Positions 8,362-19,220 of a DNA stretch of 59,492 bases are shown piece after piece (the first letter of the stretch is position 1; each line of letters opens with the position of its first letter). The notes under the pieces were generated by a model. That model worked only from the letters and a program-made list of their open reading frames with translations. It had not been told where the DNA came from and did not search any database. A program made the translations under genes and the position numbers. Origin of the DNA: Diphasiastrum complanatum (lineage: Eukaryota > Streptophyta > Lycopodiopsida > Lycopodiales > Lycopodiaceae); contig CM055102.1 of the NCBI GenBank assembly GCA_029204225.1, positions 50,376,426-50,435,917 on the forward strand. Reading direction: 5' to 3'.

Positions 8362-10538
8362 TTAGTAGAGCATTCTCTTGGACTGCCTCTGGTGGATGAG
8401 ATATCCTGTAACGTCTTCCATGAAGTTGAGACGATCCAGTTTCTTTGAGTCCTTTGGCGTGTGGAAGGACTTGTGAACTCCTGTCAGCCATTCCTAATCC
8501 ACCCGTGCTTGGAATCGTTTCATCCAAGGATCGTCAAGGAATGTAGCTCGGTAATATACGCGCTGGTCTTCGACTTTGTTGGAAGCGAGCACCTTATTTG
8601 GATCAAAAAATATGGAGGGAAGGAAATCATCCCATTTTGTTTCAATGCCCATTAAATATTCCAAGTCCCGGGCATAAGTGGCTGCCGCGCGGACTGTGGG
8701 ATCGGGACAATTGATGTAGTGGCTGGCGAATGTGGAGAGAGCCCTTCTGGCATCTACATCCATTGTCCACCCATATTCGGATTTGATGATTGGCCAGTTG
8801 AAATTGTTGAGTGTGATATGGTCCAAAGGAGTGCCGCATTCTGCCCATTTGGATCTTCTTGGACATGGCAGAAAATGCGCGTTCACCTGTAACTATTGCG
8901 AACTCGTCACATAAGCCCTGATGGCCACAGGGTCTCTCTCAAATAACTGTTGTTGCCACTCTGGTTGTGGTTGGAGGGCGGGTAAGGCTTGCAGTTCTTT
9001 TCCCTTGATGGTCTGAGCTGAGAATGATAACAGCCAGCCGCCTCTTGATGACTCATGGGGATATTTGGATAAAAATTCATTGATGTTCTCCTCTACGGAT
9101 TTCGGTCTTCGGAAGGGCCGATTGGCATATATCGTTCGTGACCCTCTGGATGATGTTGCTTGGCTTTGGCTGGTGGTTGCGCCTTGGCTCTGGTCGTGCG
9201 TCTCAACGACCGCATCTGTCTGCCCTTGGTCCTGGCCTTCGGACCCTTGATCTGGTTGAAATCCCCCTGCTGCCTGCTGGCTCTGATATTGGCTAGTACT
9301 AGCTTGTGCAGTGTAAAAATCAGGTGGTGGTGGAATTACCACGGGGGAGGGCTGGGTCTTCATTTCCATGTATTTCTGGCATGCCTTGAGGGCTTGCTTG
9401 GCCTGGCGAGCTTTTGCATTGCGCTTGTCCGATACTTATTGAACTCCGCCTGGTAGCTGTTCAGGGTTTGGCTATAAATCTGCACCTGATGCCGTAGAAA
9501 ATTCATCTCTGATTGGGAAAGCGGCCTTGTGTCCGGTGCAGATTGAGCTAACCAGACGAGCTTCTCATCTTGTAAGGCTTTAACCTCCGTCCCCAGGCAC
9601 ATGTTCTCTGCTTCCAAAAGTGTAAGTTGCGCCTGGATGGGGGCAAGTCTTTGGGATGCTTTAGTTTGAAGCTCCCGCACCTTTGTGGAGGCCTCCGTCA
9701 ACGCTTTGGAGAGGCTTTGAATATATTTGTTTAGGCCCTCCTCCTCTGCTGCAACTAGGCAATCTCCTAGTGCTCTGCTTGTTCGTGTTGCTGAGCCAGA
9801 AATAGCTCTTGCTGCAGCTTGGTGAGGTCTGTTCGCATTTGTGTAAGACTCGTTGCCAGCTATAGTACCCTGCTTTCTAGAATAGCTTTGGCTGCTACCG
9901 CATCCAGGATGTATTTTTCTAGGGTTTGGTATGCCGTCGTTAGATCCGTGGGAGCAGTTGGTACACTGGCGCACAACGGAGGGGTTAGGGAATTCTAGAA
10001 AGGATTCCACTATCTGACTCAGCAGCATAGACTAGATTTTGTCCTTGCAAAATGTTGAAATAACCAGAAAGTTATTCAACAGATGCATAGCTGTCTGAAT
10101 GACGGGTTCCGTGATAGCTTCTATCAGGTAACCATTGTTAGTCTGTATGGGAATTTCTGGTGTAGTTTGGGTGACGAATGGTTTGATCAAAGCTTTGGCG
10201 TGGTGATGGGAAATGGGTTGATGATCGCCGGACATAATGCCAACGGTGATCATCGAGTCGGCATTAATCCTGACCTTGTACGTGGTACCTTAGTACAAGA
10301 AGTGGAAATGAGCCTTGTCCTCGTCCCATGTGGCGTAAGCGTGAAGGGCAAGGCCCATGTTAATCTCATAATGGAAGAGCGCCGAGTAAAAACCCATTGC
10401 TTCAAGGAGGAGCCCGGTTGTCTGCAGCCATGGTTGGATCAAAGTGTCAGAGGGTAGAGGCCAAATCTGCGTGGCCTCGGGGATGTCACGCTGGATCACC
10501 TGTTTGGTGCCAAAGTCTTCAGAGGATGAGGAGGCCAT
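8362..10538 (-). pseudogene. Ty3-element accessory ORF3 (copy A), unknown function
   Basis: About 725 codons downstream of integrase in sense orientation, broken by stops and frameshifts. It begins MASSSSEDFGTKQVIQ; then a conserved N-terminal block (WPLPSDTLIQPWLQTTG, EAMGFY); a region rich in Leu/Gln/Glu predicted by eye to be coiled coil (about 9950-9450, NFLRHQVQIYSQTLNSYQ); a Gln/Ser-rich linker near 9330-9170; and a conserved C-terminal domain (RSKWAECGTPLDHITL, GWTMDVDARRAL, ATYARDLEYLMGI, FHTPKD, FMEDVTGYLIHQ), ending LY-stop at 8362. Homologous segments occur at 57745-59120 and 56288-56461. No membrane segment, protease or nuclease motif was recognised. Plant Ty3 elements may carry extra ORFs after pol, but I cannot match this protein to a known family. 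Confidence 0.75.
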
Positions 10539-10540
10539 GT

Positions 10541-11637
10541 TAGCAATGATGATTAGTGGTCGAAAAAGTCAGAAAATTAGAAAAAATAGTGGAAAATGGA
10601 AGGAAACAGTAGAAAACTAAGAGTAATGAGTGTTGGATGACAATGATTGTAGTTTAGAGTGCAGATCAGTGTTTGATATGAGCAAATGACAACTGATAAG
10701 AAGTTTGATTGAAAACATAAAACTTGGTATTTTCAATGAAAACTTTGGTAGAGCTTCGCTATCAAAGGTGACAAATGACTCAAATTCAGCCCTTATATAG
10801 CGGAATTTAGAGTGCGTATTAGGTAAAATTCACTTTCCCTTGTTCAGTTCCACCCAAATTTTGGCAGGCACCTTCTTCACAAAATTCTAAGACCTCAGGG
10901 AAGTCTACAAGAGTTCAGAAGGTGATTTGACTGCTATGCGAAGGTTCTGCGAGGATTCAGGTTGTCTGCGAGGGTTCAACTCTCACAAGAAGTGATCTCT
11001 TGCACAACTTGTTCCTGTGATTGGATTTTCAAAATCAGACCATGTAGATAGGCTAATTTTACTTATCTGATTCCATTTAGGCACCTTGCGAGAGTTGGTA
11101 AGTTGATCTTGATGCTCTACAAGGGTTCTGAAAATTCTGCTTCTGAAAACTCTCGCATACACTAAAAAATAATGATTCTTCCATCAAGAACTCTCGCAGA
11201 GATTTTTATGGATGCGTCTAGGTCAGATCTGGTGACTGTCCAATTTTGAAGAGCTATCTCCCAGGGAATCTCAAAAAATCATGAAAAAAGTGCCCCTTCA
11301 AAGTGTTTTTTGATGAGATCTCAAGATTTTTTGATTTTTAACTTTTGTAAACTGGTAATCAGCTTCATCCAGGCTTGATTTGACTGTTGGTAGTGCTCTG
11401 GAAGTTCTGATGGATTCTAGGTAGTAGATCCTTGAGTCAATCTGATGATCTGCTTTCGCTTTGACCCTATCAGGATCTGGATCCTCCTTGGATTCTGATG
11501 AATTTTTCCGATCTTGCCAGATTTGGTTGAATCTTGATGGATTTAGCTTGATTTGTCTTGATCTCCTTAGATCTAGCGGTGATGGCTGAGCAGATTAGCT
11601 TTTTGTAACGTGCCACCCCCAATCTGGATCTGTCTTA
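10541..11637 (-). other. Ty3 spacer between integrase and ORF3, motif-rich
   Basis: About 1.1 kb without a coding frame. At 10900-11230 it holds repeated CTCTCGCA/TGCGAGAG-type motifs in both orientations (for example CTGCGAGGATT, GCGAGGGTT, CTCGCAGAG). A TATA-like CTATATAAGG lies near 10795 (reverse strand). The forward copy at 55221-56287 is homologous throughout. Confidence 0.75.
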
Positions 11638-13600
11638 CTATGGTGGCCAGTACTTGTGCAACCGGCTACCGTTGATGGGTGTGTCAAAGGGCATTCCATC
11701 AAGCTGTTCTAAATTCACGTCCCCATGATTAAGAATTTCCTTGATCCTATAAGGACCTTCGCCCATGAATTTTAACTTCCCCTTGATCGCCTTGGTTTTA
11801 TACATCAGGACCAGATCTCCTGAACGAAGATCCTTCTTTTGTAATCTACGATCATGCCAAGCCTTGCGTCTTTTCTTTTCAGCTGCCATTGCATGCACGG
11901 CTAGTAAGCGTGTTTCACAAAGTTTATGCAGAGCTTCGTGGTGTAGCTGTAGAGATTTGGACTCATTAAGATGTTGCGCAGGGGCAATTTTTAATGAAGG
12001 AACTAGAAACTCTACTGGCATCATAGCATTCTGACCATATACCAATTGGAAGGGTGTTTGATCAGTGCTCCTTTTATATGTTGTCATGAGTGCCCACAGT
12101 GCAGCATGCAACTTGTGTTCCCAATCTGATCTGCTAGCTTCAACTGTTTTCGTGAGCACGCTACACATGATCTTATTGGATGATTCTACTTGCCCATTAC
12201 CACGAGGATAATAAGGCGTACTGGTTCTGTGGATTACGCAGAATTCCTCCAACAGGACCTTGATGGTATCATTGATGAAATGGCTTCCGCGATCATTGAC
12301 TAGTTCCACCGGGCACCCGAAGCATACAATGATATTTTCTTAAAGGAACTAGGCAGTGGTCCTAGCATCAGCTACTCTTACTGACTTGGCTTCGACCCAT
12401 TTGGTGAGGTATTCTGTGGCTACGATTATGTATCGAGCCTGGGAACTCCTTGTTGCAGGGTGGATTGGACCAATATAGTCCCGTCCCCATTTTTCAAACG
12501 GTGCTTGGGCTAAGACTGGGTGTAGTAGATCATAGTTCAATCTCGTTGGTCTCCTTGCCCTTTGGCACACATCGCACTTTTTCAAGTATTCCTCCGTGTC
12601 TTTATGAATCATTGGCCACCAACATCCTAATTGCAGGATCTTACGAACTGTAATGTCAGATGCAAAATGACCTCCACCCATGCCTTCATGTGAAAGCGAA
12701 ATGATTTGGGTGGTCTCATGAGGAAGAATACACCGCCGAAGAATTCCGTCTGGACCTCTTCGGTACAAGTGGCCGACAATTAGCTAATAAGGTCTAGCTT
12801 TCGAGATCAATTTCCGCTGTTCCGCCTTTGGTGGTGATTTGTTTGGTTGGCCCCGCATTAGATATTCAACAATGTCGGCAGCCCATTCTGGTACTGTATC
12901 CACGTAAAATAAAACAGTATCTTCCAGCTCATCGTCGGGTTGGATTGTAATCTCCTTTCCCTTGATTCGTGACACATGATCTGCCATCTAGTGTTGTTTT
13001 CCCTTGCGAACTACTATTTGAAAATCAAATTCCAACAACGACAGAAGCCATCTGGTGATTCTCCCGGTGTTGCAAGTTTTATTAACAATATATAGCAAGG
13101 GTTGATGGTCCATATAAAAAGCAAAATGTGTGGCCATCAAATAGTGTCGAAGCTTCTTAACCGCATAGATCATTGTCAGTGCTTCTCACTCTATGGTTGA
13201 ATAACTCATTTCGGTATCACTGAGCTGTCAGCTTGCAAATCAGATTGAAAAATCCTTTTTGTGTTTACCTGGCTGGGTTAAGACTGCTCCAACTGCATAC
13301 TTCGATGCGTCTGTATGCACGTGGAACTCAATGGACCAATTGGGTGGTCGTAGGATTGGTGCTGAGACCAATGCATCCTTAATCTTCTGGAAAGCCTTTA
13401 GAGCTTCCTCATTCCAATGTGGATCCGTTGTGAGCTTGTAAATTGGTCTGGCTAACTCTGCAAAATCAAGAATGAAGATCCTATAATAGTTAGCATGACC
13501 CATGAAAATGTAGACCTCGCGGATTGTCCCCGGTGGTGGTAGATCAACAATGATCCTGATCTTTGATAGATCTGTGGCTTGAGAGGGTCTGCGAGAGTTC
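11638..13600 (-). pseudogene. Ty3 pol remnant: end of RT, RNase H, integrase
   Basis: Starts inside RT after the catalytic region (DLSKIRIIVDLPPPG, IFMGHANYYRIF), then RNase H (FHVHTDASKYAVGAVLTQPG, FYMDHQPLLYIVN). Integrase has the zinc-binding HEGMGGGHFASD..CDVCQRARRP, the core DYIGPIHPATR, LVNDRGSHF and GNGQVESSNK (the catalytic Glu is retained), and a C-terminal basic region with LMYKTKAIKGKLKF. Stops near 13174, 12988, 12784 and 12340 split the frame. RT's YVDD-type motif and everything upstream are missing. Confidence 0.92.
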
Positions 13601-14361
13601 TTACCGGAAGGATCTGCTGGATTTTCACTTTTTAGTGATTTTTTAGCACTTAAATCCAATTTTCTGCTCACTGGAATCAAACTAACTCTCACAAGCTCTT
13701 CTGTGTCCTGGTCTCACTGAGATGGAACTTCAAAATCCTCTGCGAGAATTTTTGACCACTTGAATTGAAAATTTCACTGTCTGCAAGGGTTCACTAGTAC
13801 TTTCACGTCTTTTTTTTCACTGGGAACTCTCGTACAGGCACTTAATCATCAAACTAACTCTCACAAGCTTCTCTGTATCCTGGTCTCACTGAGTTGGAAC
13901 TTCAGAGGGCTCTGCGAGAGTTCTTATGAAGATTTGAATTTTTTTGGATTTTTTCAAGGGTTTTTTGAGATTTTTATGATTTTTCTCTGATTTTAACAAT
14001 CTGCTTGGAACTAACTCTTGCAGGCTTCTATGCAGGTCTGGGACAGTACCCTGGATCTGCTGCCAATCATGCAAGGGTTAATTCCCACTGATTCTGGAGA
14101 TATAAAAATCTGATGAGTTTTTTTTGGCTCTTTTTCTCTCCAAAATGCAGATTGGTGTGTTTTTTGAGTTTTTTGGCTGATTGGTTTGGGTTTTAAGCCC
14201 TTAGAGGTTGTTCAGGGCCTCCTCTACCCTCTCACACCTCCCCTGCTAGCTGTGAACAGTCCAAACACAAAAAAATACAGAAAAGTAACTCTAAACTCCC
14301 AAAAATCTACCTAAACTACTCTAAAAGGCAAGAAATACAACTAAACTAGTTAGTGGAAACC
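13600..14361 (-). other. Ty3 leader with clustered CTCTCGCA motifs, fused to RT by deletion
   Basis: Leader between the PBS and what should be gag. It contains many TGCGAGAGTT/AACTCTCGCA-type motifs and a ~170-bp imperfect direct repeat (starts near 13679 and 13853, sharing CTGG(T)CTCACTGAG). At about 13585-13590 the leader joins directly to late RT sequence. Compared with 48437-56461 this removes about 3.3 kb (gag and most of RT). Confidence 0.8.
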
Positions 14362-14381
14362 TATTCCCGGCAACGGCGCCA
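14362..14381 (-). other. Primer binding site, tRNA-Asp type
   Basis: The reverse complement reads TGGCGCCGTTGCCGGGAATA, one base from the LTR end. The first 16-17 bases complement the 3' end of plant tRNA-Asp(GTC), a PBS used by several plant Ty3 lineages (Athila/Tat-like). Confidence 0.9.
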
Positions 14382-14382
14382 C

Positions 14383-15202
14383 TGTGGGGTCGAAGATCTC
14401 TCATAGTATAGCCCTTCCGCCTGTCAACAAATGTTAGATCACTGGATAGGTGCCTAACTATGCATAGATGCTACTTTTAGTTAATTTCCTACTTTCTCCC
14501 TTAACTCTACTCACCACTATACTACTCCTCTTTAACTCTACTCCTCTACACTAACATTCATCATAGTTTGGTTGAAGGGAAGGAATGGAGAAAAAGAGAT
14601 TGAGAAGAGAAGAGAAAGAGAGAGAAATAGAGTGAGGGTGGAGGTTAGCTCAAATGCTCCTTATGCTTGCTAATGGAAAAACATTCACTATGGCAAACAA
14701 TAAACATGAAAATAGAAAGCAAGTGAAAACACAACCAAGAGTAATAGCAAGTAGTGAATAGCAAATGAGGATGCTTCTCTTCCAAAAATGGTAGAGTTTC
14801 CTCCTTCTCATTAAGCATGGAAATAGTGTACAAATGGTGTCTTTTTATAAAATGGGGAAGGCCCTTGCCCCTCAATCTTATTGGCTAATATTCACAATGA
14901 TCCTAGACATTCATCTTGGACCCAACTTGATCCAAGGGTCCACAAAAAGTACATTAGAAATCACAAGATTCATGTGAGTCCCAATTTGGACCCAACTCTA
15001 AAAAGTGATTTCTAAGTTTAAAAATGACATTGGGCCTCTAGTTTTACTTTAATTACAAGGCCCAAGTCAAGTTTATTTTATTTACAACTTCAATTGCGTG
15101 CTCATTGGGCCATGGGCTTATACACGTAGGATACCATGCCCTCACAACACATTTTATTAGAGGATTTTATTTATTTACACTTTGTTGGGAATACCCCCAA
15201 CC
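14383..15202 (-). repeat. 5' LTR of the nested Ty3 element
   Basis: 820 bp, the partner of 7495-8315. Its first base in element orientation (15202) reads as G rather than T, so the canonical TG terminus is mutated here. TATA-like sequence lies near 14845-14855. An open forward frame that runs out of the LTR into copia sequence (15105 onward) is a fusion caused by the insertion. Confidence 0.9.
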
Positions 15203-15207
15203 CTCAA

Positions 15208-16337
15208 TGATGTGCTTGACCAAAAATCTAATAAGTGTAGGCCAACTCAATGATGATGGTCTACAAGTAGATTTTAAAGATGGTACTTGCTTGATCACAA
15301 AAGATGATGATATAATAGCATCATGTTCTCGTTTTGGAAGGTTATTCAAGCTTGATGGAAATGGAAATGCTAATGTTTGCTGGGATATTGTGCTACAAGG
15401 AAGGCTTTCAAATAAAGATCTATGTCATAGGAGGTTGGGCCATCCCAACTCCAAGGCCATGCAATCTATGTGCAAGTTGGAGCTAGCTCATGGTTTGCCT
15501 AAGTCCATGATCAAGGAGCCAAGTCCTTGTGATGCATGTGCATTGGCCAAATCACATGCAAGGCCACATCAAAGATCAACCATCAAGTCCAAAGCACCTT
15601 TGGAACTCATCCATAGTGACATCCATTTCTCATCCACCAAGAGCAAGGGTGGAGCTACATGTTTTATAACATTTATTGATGATTACTCACATTTTTGTTG
15701 GGTTTACCTCTTATCTTCTAAAGCACTTGCATATGAAACTTTTGTGAAGTTCAAAGCTTTTGTTGAGAATCAACTATCTTGTATAATTTAAGCTTTGAGA
15801 AGTGATAATGGAGGTGAATACATCTCCACAAAGTTCATAAACTTTTGTAATGATTTTGGCATTAGAAGATATTTCACTTGTTCCTACTCTCCTCAATCTA
15901 ATGGAGTGGCCAAAAGAAAAAATAGAACTCTATGTGAATGTGCAAAGGCACTTAGACTAGGAGCCTCTCTTTCTAAAGATTTTTGGGGAGAAGCAATAGG
16001 ATGTGCTAACTATCTTTGCAAGTTTTTGCCAAATCATGCTATAGAAGATGTTTCACCTTATGAAAAGTTGTATGGAAGGAAACCCGAGGTCAATCATCTT
16101 AGAACATTTGGATGTGTATGCTTTGTACATGTACCTCTTGAAACAAGAAAAAAAGAAGATGCTAATGCTCTTAAAGGCATTATGATAGGCTACTCAAGTA
16201 AAGCCTATAGGATTTTTGTTCCATCTACTAATCAAACTATGACAAGTAGAGATGTGATCTTCCATGAAGATCGAATGTACATGAAGGACAATGTGCAAGA
16301 ATCTCAAGAGCTTATTTATCAAGGAGGAGTCTCTTGA
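15208..16337 (+). pseudogene. Copia A pre-integrase and integrase
   Basis: Continues the protease/pre-integrase part (LTKNLISVGQLNDDG; DLCHRRLGHPN; CDACALAKSHARP zinc-binding region) into the integrase core: HSDIHFSSTKSKGG (first Asp), RSDNGGEY (second Asp). The usual NGVAERKNRT is NGVAKRKNRT, so the catalytic Glu is Lys. A stop at about 15790 separates two long frames. The C-terminal part has GRKPEVNHLRTFGC and IMIGYSSKAYRIF. In an intact element this inserts the cDNA into chromosomes; this copy is inactive. Confidence 0.93.
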
Positions 16338-17708
16338 TCAAGTATTGATCAAGATGAAGACTTGTTGGGGACAAGATCACAAGAGAAGCCGAGTCTACCA
16401 ATGACTCCAAGAAGATCAACCCGAGAGAGATCCGAGCCTAGATGACTCACCTACTTGGAAAAAGACAAACAAGTGGAGGATTTCGGTTCTCTACATGCTT
16501 TTCACACTTCCAGTGAAGAACCATCAAGTGTGGAGGAAGCGCTTCAATCAAAGGATTGGAGCAAAGCTATGGAGGCCGAGTATGAAGAGCATGTCATTGG
16601 ATGCAAGTGGGTCTATAGAATCAAGGTCAATAATGATGGATCAATCAATAAGTTCAAAGCAAGGCTTTGTGCTAAAGGCTATGCCCAAATCAAAGACATA
16701 GATGATGAAGAAACCTTTGCTCCCGTAGCAAAGATGGTAACCATTAGAATTCTCATTACTATTTGTTGTTTTTATGATTGGAAACTGCTTCAAGTTGATG
16801 TTTCCAATGCCTTCTTAAATGGTTACTTAGAAGAAGAAATATATATGCATCAACCTCCAGGTTTTGTTGTGAATGGCAAAGGATCAAATGTATGCTTACT
16901 TTTGAAAAGTCTTTATGGCTTGAAACAAGCTCCAAGGGCTTGGTATGAGAGGTTGAACACTTATCTTCTTTCTATTGGTTTCAAGATTAGTTCATATGAT
17001 CCATCATTATATCTTAAACATGTTGGTAATGATATAATCATGTTGCTTATTTATGTTGATGACATTCTACTATTTAGAAGCAACATGGATTTACTTCTTG
17101 ATACTAAGATCTCCTTAGAAAAGGAATTCAAAATGAAAGATCTCGGATTTTTACATCATGTACTTGGATTAGAGATTAAGATCTCTAATGACTTAGCTTT
17201 CCTTTCTCAAGAAAGTTATGTAAGATCTACGCTTAAGAAGTTTAAAATGCAAGATCGTAAAAGCAAAGATACTCCTATAGAGTCTAATGTTTAAGACACT
17301 AAAACTTGTGATGAAGCATCCTTTGAGGACATCACACTTTTTAGAAGTCTAATAGGCTTTTTAATATGGCTCACTATCAATAGGACTGATCTTAGTTTTA
17401 GTGTGCATAAGCTTAGTCAAAGCATGCAAAATCCAAAGATCCATGATTGGAAAAAGAGGAAGAGGATCTTGAGATATGTTGCATCTACTCAAAACTATGG
17501 ACTTTGTTTTAAAAGACACGATTTAAGCCTTGTTGCCTTTTCATATTCGGATTTTGCAGGTGATAAGGTGGATAGAAAGTCCACAAGTGCTTATACAATA
17601 TTTTTGGGAGGTAATCTTGTCTCTTGGCAATCTAAGAAGCAAGACGCTATCTCCTTATCCTCATGTGAAGTTGAGTACAAGGCTTTGACTATCACAACAA
17701 AGGAAGTG
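16338..17708 (+). pseudogene. Copia A reverse transcriptase and RNase H
   Basis: The RT frame 16455-17294 has SSVEEALQSKDWSKAM, CKWVYRIKVNNDGSINKFKAR, ETFAPVAKM, QVDVSNAFLNGYLEEE, QPPGF, LYGLKQAPRAWYERL and the catalytic LLIYVDDILLF. A short deletion after EAEYEEH removes the usual NNTWELV-type segment. A stop at about 17292 precedes FEDITLFRSLIG and RNase H (HKLSQSMQNPK, YSDFAGDKVDRKSTSAYTIF, SLSSCEVEYKAL). RNase H ends at TTKEV where the sequence joins another copia family. Confidence 0.93.
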
Positions 17709-18227
17709 GCAGAGGACGAACACAAAAATGAAAATTTTTGAGTCGTCTCCCATTCAAACGATGAATCTGAAGAAGAACGATTCGAAAGCCAGCCTACTAC
17801 TATAGTTCTTGTAAACCAAGATGGTTTCGGACCGAGCAGAGCAGACAAAGGCAAAGGCATTGTTGTCCCAGGAGGCTCTCAGAGAAGGGCGACAAGACCA
17901 CGAAGAGCGCTAGCAAGATATGTGCCAGGCAACTCAGCTTCCATATCAGAAGAATTTTGCGGATTCAATCACGAACCACCGACTTTCAAGGAAGCGATTG
18001 AAAGTCCAAAAAATGACAGATGGATCCAAGCCATGAACGAAGAGATGGAGTCCATGAGGAAGAACCGGGCATGGACGTTGGAGCCATTACCACATAAGCG
18101 CAAGACTGTCAAATGCAAATGGGTCTTCACGCTCAAATACGGACTGGATGAAAATATCACGAAATACAAGGCAAGATTGGTAGCGAAGGGATTTTCTCAG
18201 ACGTATGGTATTGACTACTTTGAAACC
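17709..18227 (+). pseudogene. Copia family B, N-terminal RT region
   Basis: Sense frame with RRATRPRRALARYVPG, CGFNHEPPTFKEAIES, DRWIQAMNEEMESMRKN, TLEPLPHKRKTVKCKWVF and ARLVAKGFSQTYGIDYFET. It is closely similar to the reverse-strand copy at 35487-36264. Homology stops after YFET, before the usual FSPV, so the catalytic part is absent. Confidence 0.9.
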
Positions 18228-18668
18228 AAGAAGAATCTACGCAATCAAGCTCCGTAACGAGATGAAACGAAACTAACCTAGATGAAAAGAAGCAAAGTGG
18301 GCTCTAAAATCAATTTACACTTATAGCCGCGAAGCAAAACAAAGTGAAAGCATTTGTGAATAAAAGCAGTTCATGTGGAATTCAGATATAATTGTTGGTC
18401 ACTGCCGGCTATATCATTCCTACAATCCTCCAGAATGTAGACAGACACTGCTGATCTACGTTATAAATTATTATAACATTCAACAAAATCAAACCAATAT
18501 GTGAAATTGAATAAACAAGTGAATCAGATACACGAATAGTAGCAGACAAATATTCATTTGAGATCATACAATCATTCAGAATAATACGCGCATAACAGCT
18601 ACAATATTATCTATTGATTTTCTGATTTCAAGCACTATGCGACAGATCCACACAATGCATTGGTGTAA
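18228..18668. other. Unclassified sequence within copia B remnants
   Basis: No coding motif and no match seen elsewhere in the window. AT-rich with scattered stops in all frames. It fills the gap left by the missing RT core and may be an insertion. Confidence 0.4.
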
Positions 18669-19078
18669 GAGAAATATAATTCTCTCACGAATAATGTCTC
18701 GCTTACTAGCGGACTTCTGGATCTACTGATTCTCTTAAAAAAATTGTCTCGCTCACAGGCGGACATGTATTCTATATATTTTTGTCTTACAATATTATGC
18801 ATCAAGTAGAAAGTATATAGTTTGCGAACTTTTTCTTGGTTCTTCATGGAGCAAGAATAATTTTGTGTTGCGAAACAATTTCATGTCATGTGTCACGAAA
18901 TTGTTCGCGAACAATTTTGTTTCTTGTGTCTTTTCTGTCAAAATCAGAGTGGAGAGCTTGCAAGGCTTTGGCAATAGAAACATTTTGTCTCTTAGGCACC
19001 CTCTCAAAGCATGATAGGTTGATGACTCCAAGACTGCTCCTCTGTTTCTCGAATAGACCTTTGTCTAAGGCCTTGCAA
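18669..19078 (-). repeat. Inverted copia B 3' tail (matches 36457-36908 plus 40384-40625)
   Basis: It shares GTCTCGCTTACTAGCGGAC (18696-18714; also 36471-36489), a second GTCTCGC..GCGGAC unit about 55 bp on, CGCGAAC-rich text, and the stretch CTCAAA(G)CATGATAG..GATTGCTCCTCTGT. At its right end it covers the reverse-strand codons for KALDK. It therefore lies in the opposite orientation to the copia coding sequence on both sides. Confidence 0.65.
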
Positions 19079-19207
19079 GTGATCCTTCAATATTGCTCCA
19101 CAACAGAAATGGTCGTAGACATCTTCACCAAAGCGCTTCCCAAGTTCAAGCATCAAAAGTTCTTCAACATGCTAAATCTGACAAAGATACCAAGGCACCA
19201 ACCATGA
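19079..19207 (+). pseudogene. Copia family B, C-terminal end of RNase H
   Basis: The sense frame ends pol with MVVDIFTKALPKFKHQKFF and NLTKIPRHQP-stop. It is followed within 20 bp by a purine-rich AAGAGGGA and the LTR start TGTTGGAAATTAAG at 19221, the usual 3' layout of a copia element. Confidence 0.88.
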
Positions 19208-19220
19208 CCTTAAGAGGGAC

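Larger units (their letters stand above)
7490..15207 (-). mobile_element. Nested Ty3-type LTR retrotransposon, complete ends, internal deletion
   Basis: Flanked by the 5-bp duplication CTCAA (7490-7494 and 15203-15207). Removing 7495-15202 plus one CTCAA rejoins the copia protease region (SLDKLDLN / DV..LTKNLISVGQL) apart from a small indel. In element orientation: 5' LTR 15202-14383, PBS, motif-rich leader, a deletion removing gag and most of RT, RNase H, integrase, second motif-rich spacer, ORF3, 3' LTR 8315-7495. It is non-autonomous because of the deletion; the forward copy at 48437 shows the fuller structure. Confidence 0.93.
4592..17708 (+). mobile_element. Copia element A, internal region, interrupted by a Ty3 element
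   Basis: Order: PBS, leader, gag block 1, second leader, gag block 2 with protease start, [nested Ty3 7495-15202], remaining protease/pre-integrase, integrase, RT, RNase H, then an abrupt join at about 17708 to another copia family. Coding order gag-PR-IN-RT-RH is the copia order. Multiple stops and frameshifts show it is inactive. The leader 4604-5210 has no coding motif and holds the 16-bp palindrome TTTCACACGTGTGAAA at 5118-5133. Confidence 0.85.

Noticed and set aside
8218-8448. Forward frames across the Ty3 LTR and ORF3 (8218-8655, 9065-9456)
   Set aside because: Antisense shadows of ORF3 and the LTR; the conserved protein text is on the reverse strand.
9360-10028. Idea that ORF3 is an envelope-like protein
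   Set aside because: No signal peptide, transmembrane segment or cleavage site seen; the coiled coil alone is not enough.
15105-15210. Apparent N-terminal extension of the copia A integrase frame
   Set aside because: These codons lie in the Ty3 LTR; the fusion is a by-product of the nested insertion.
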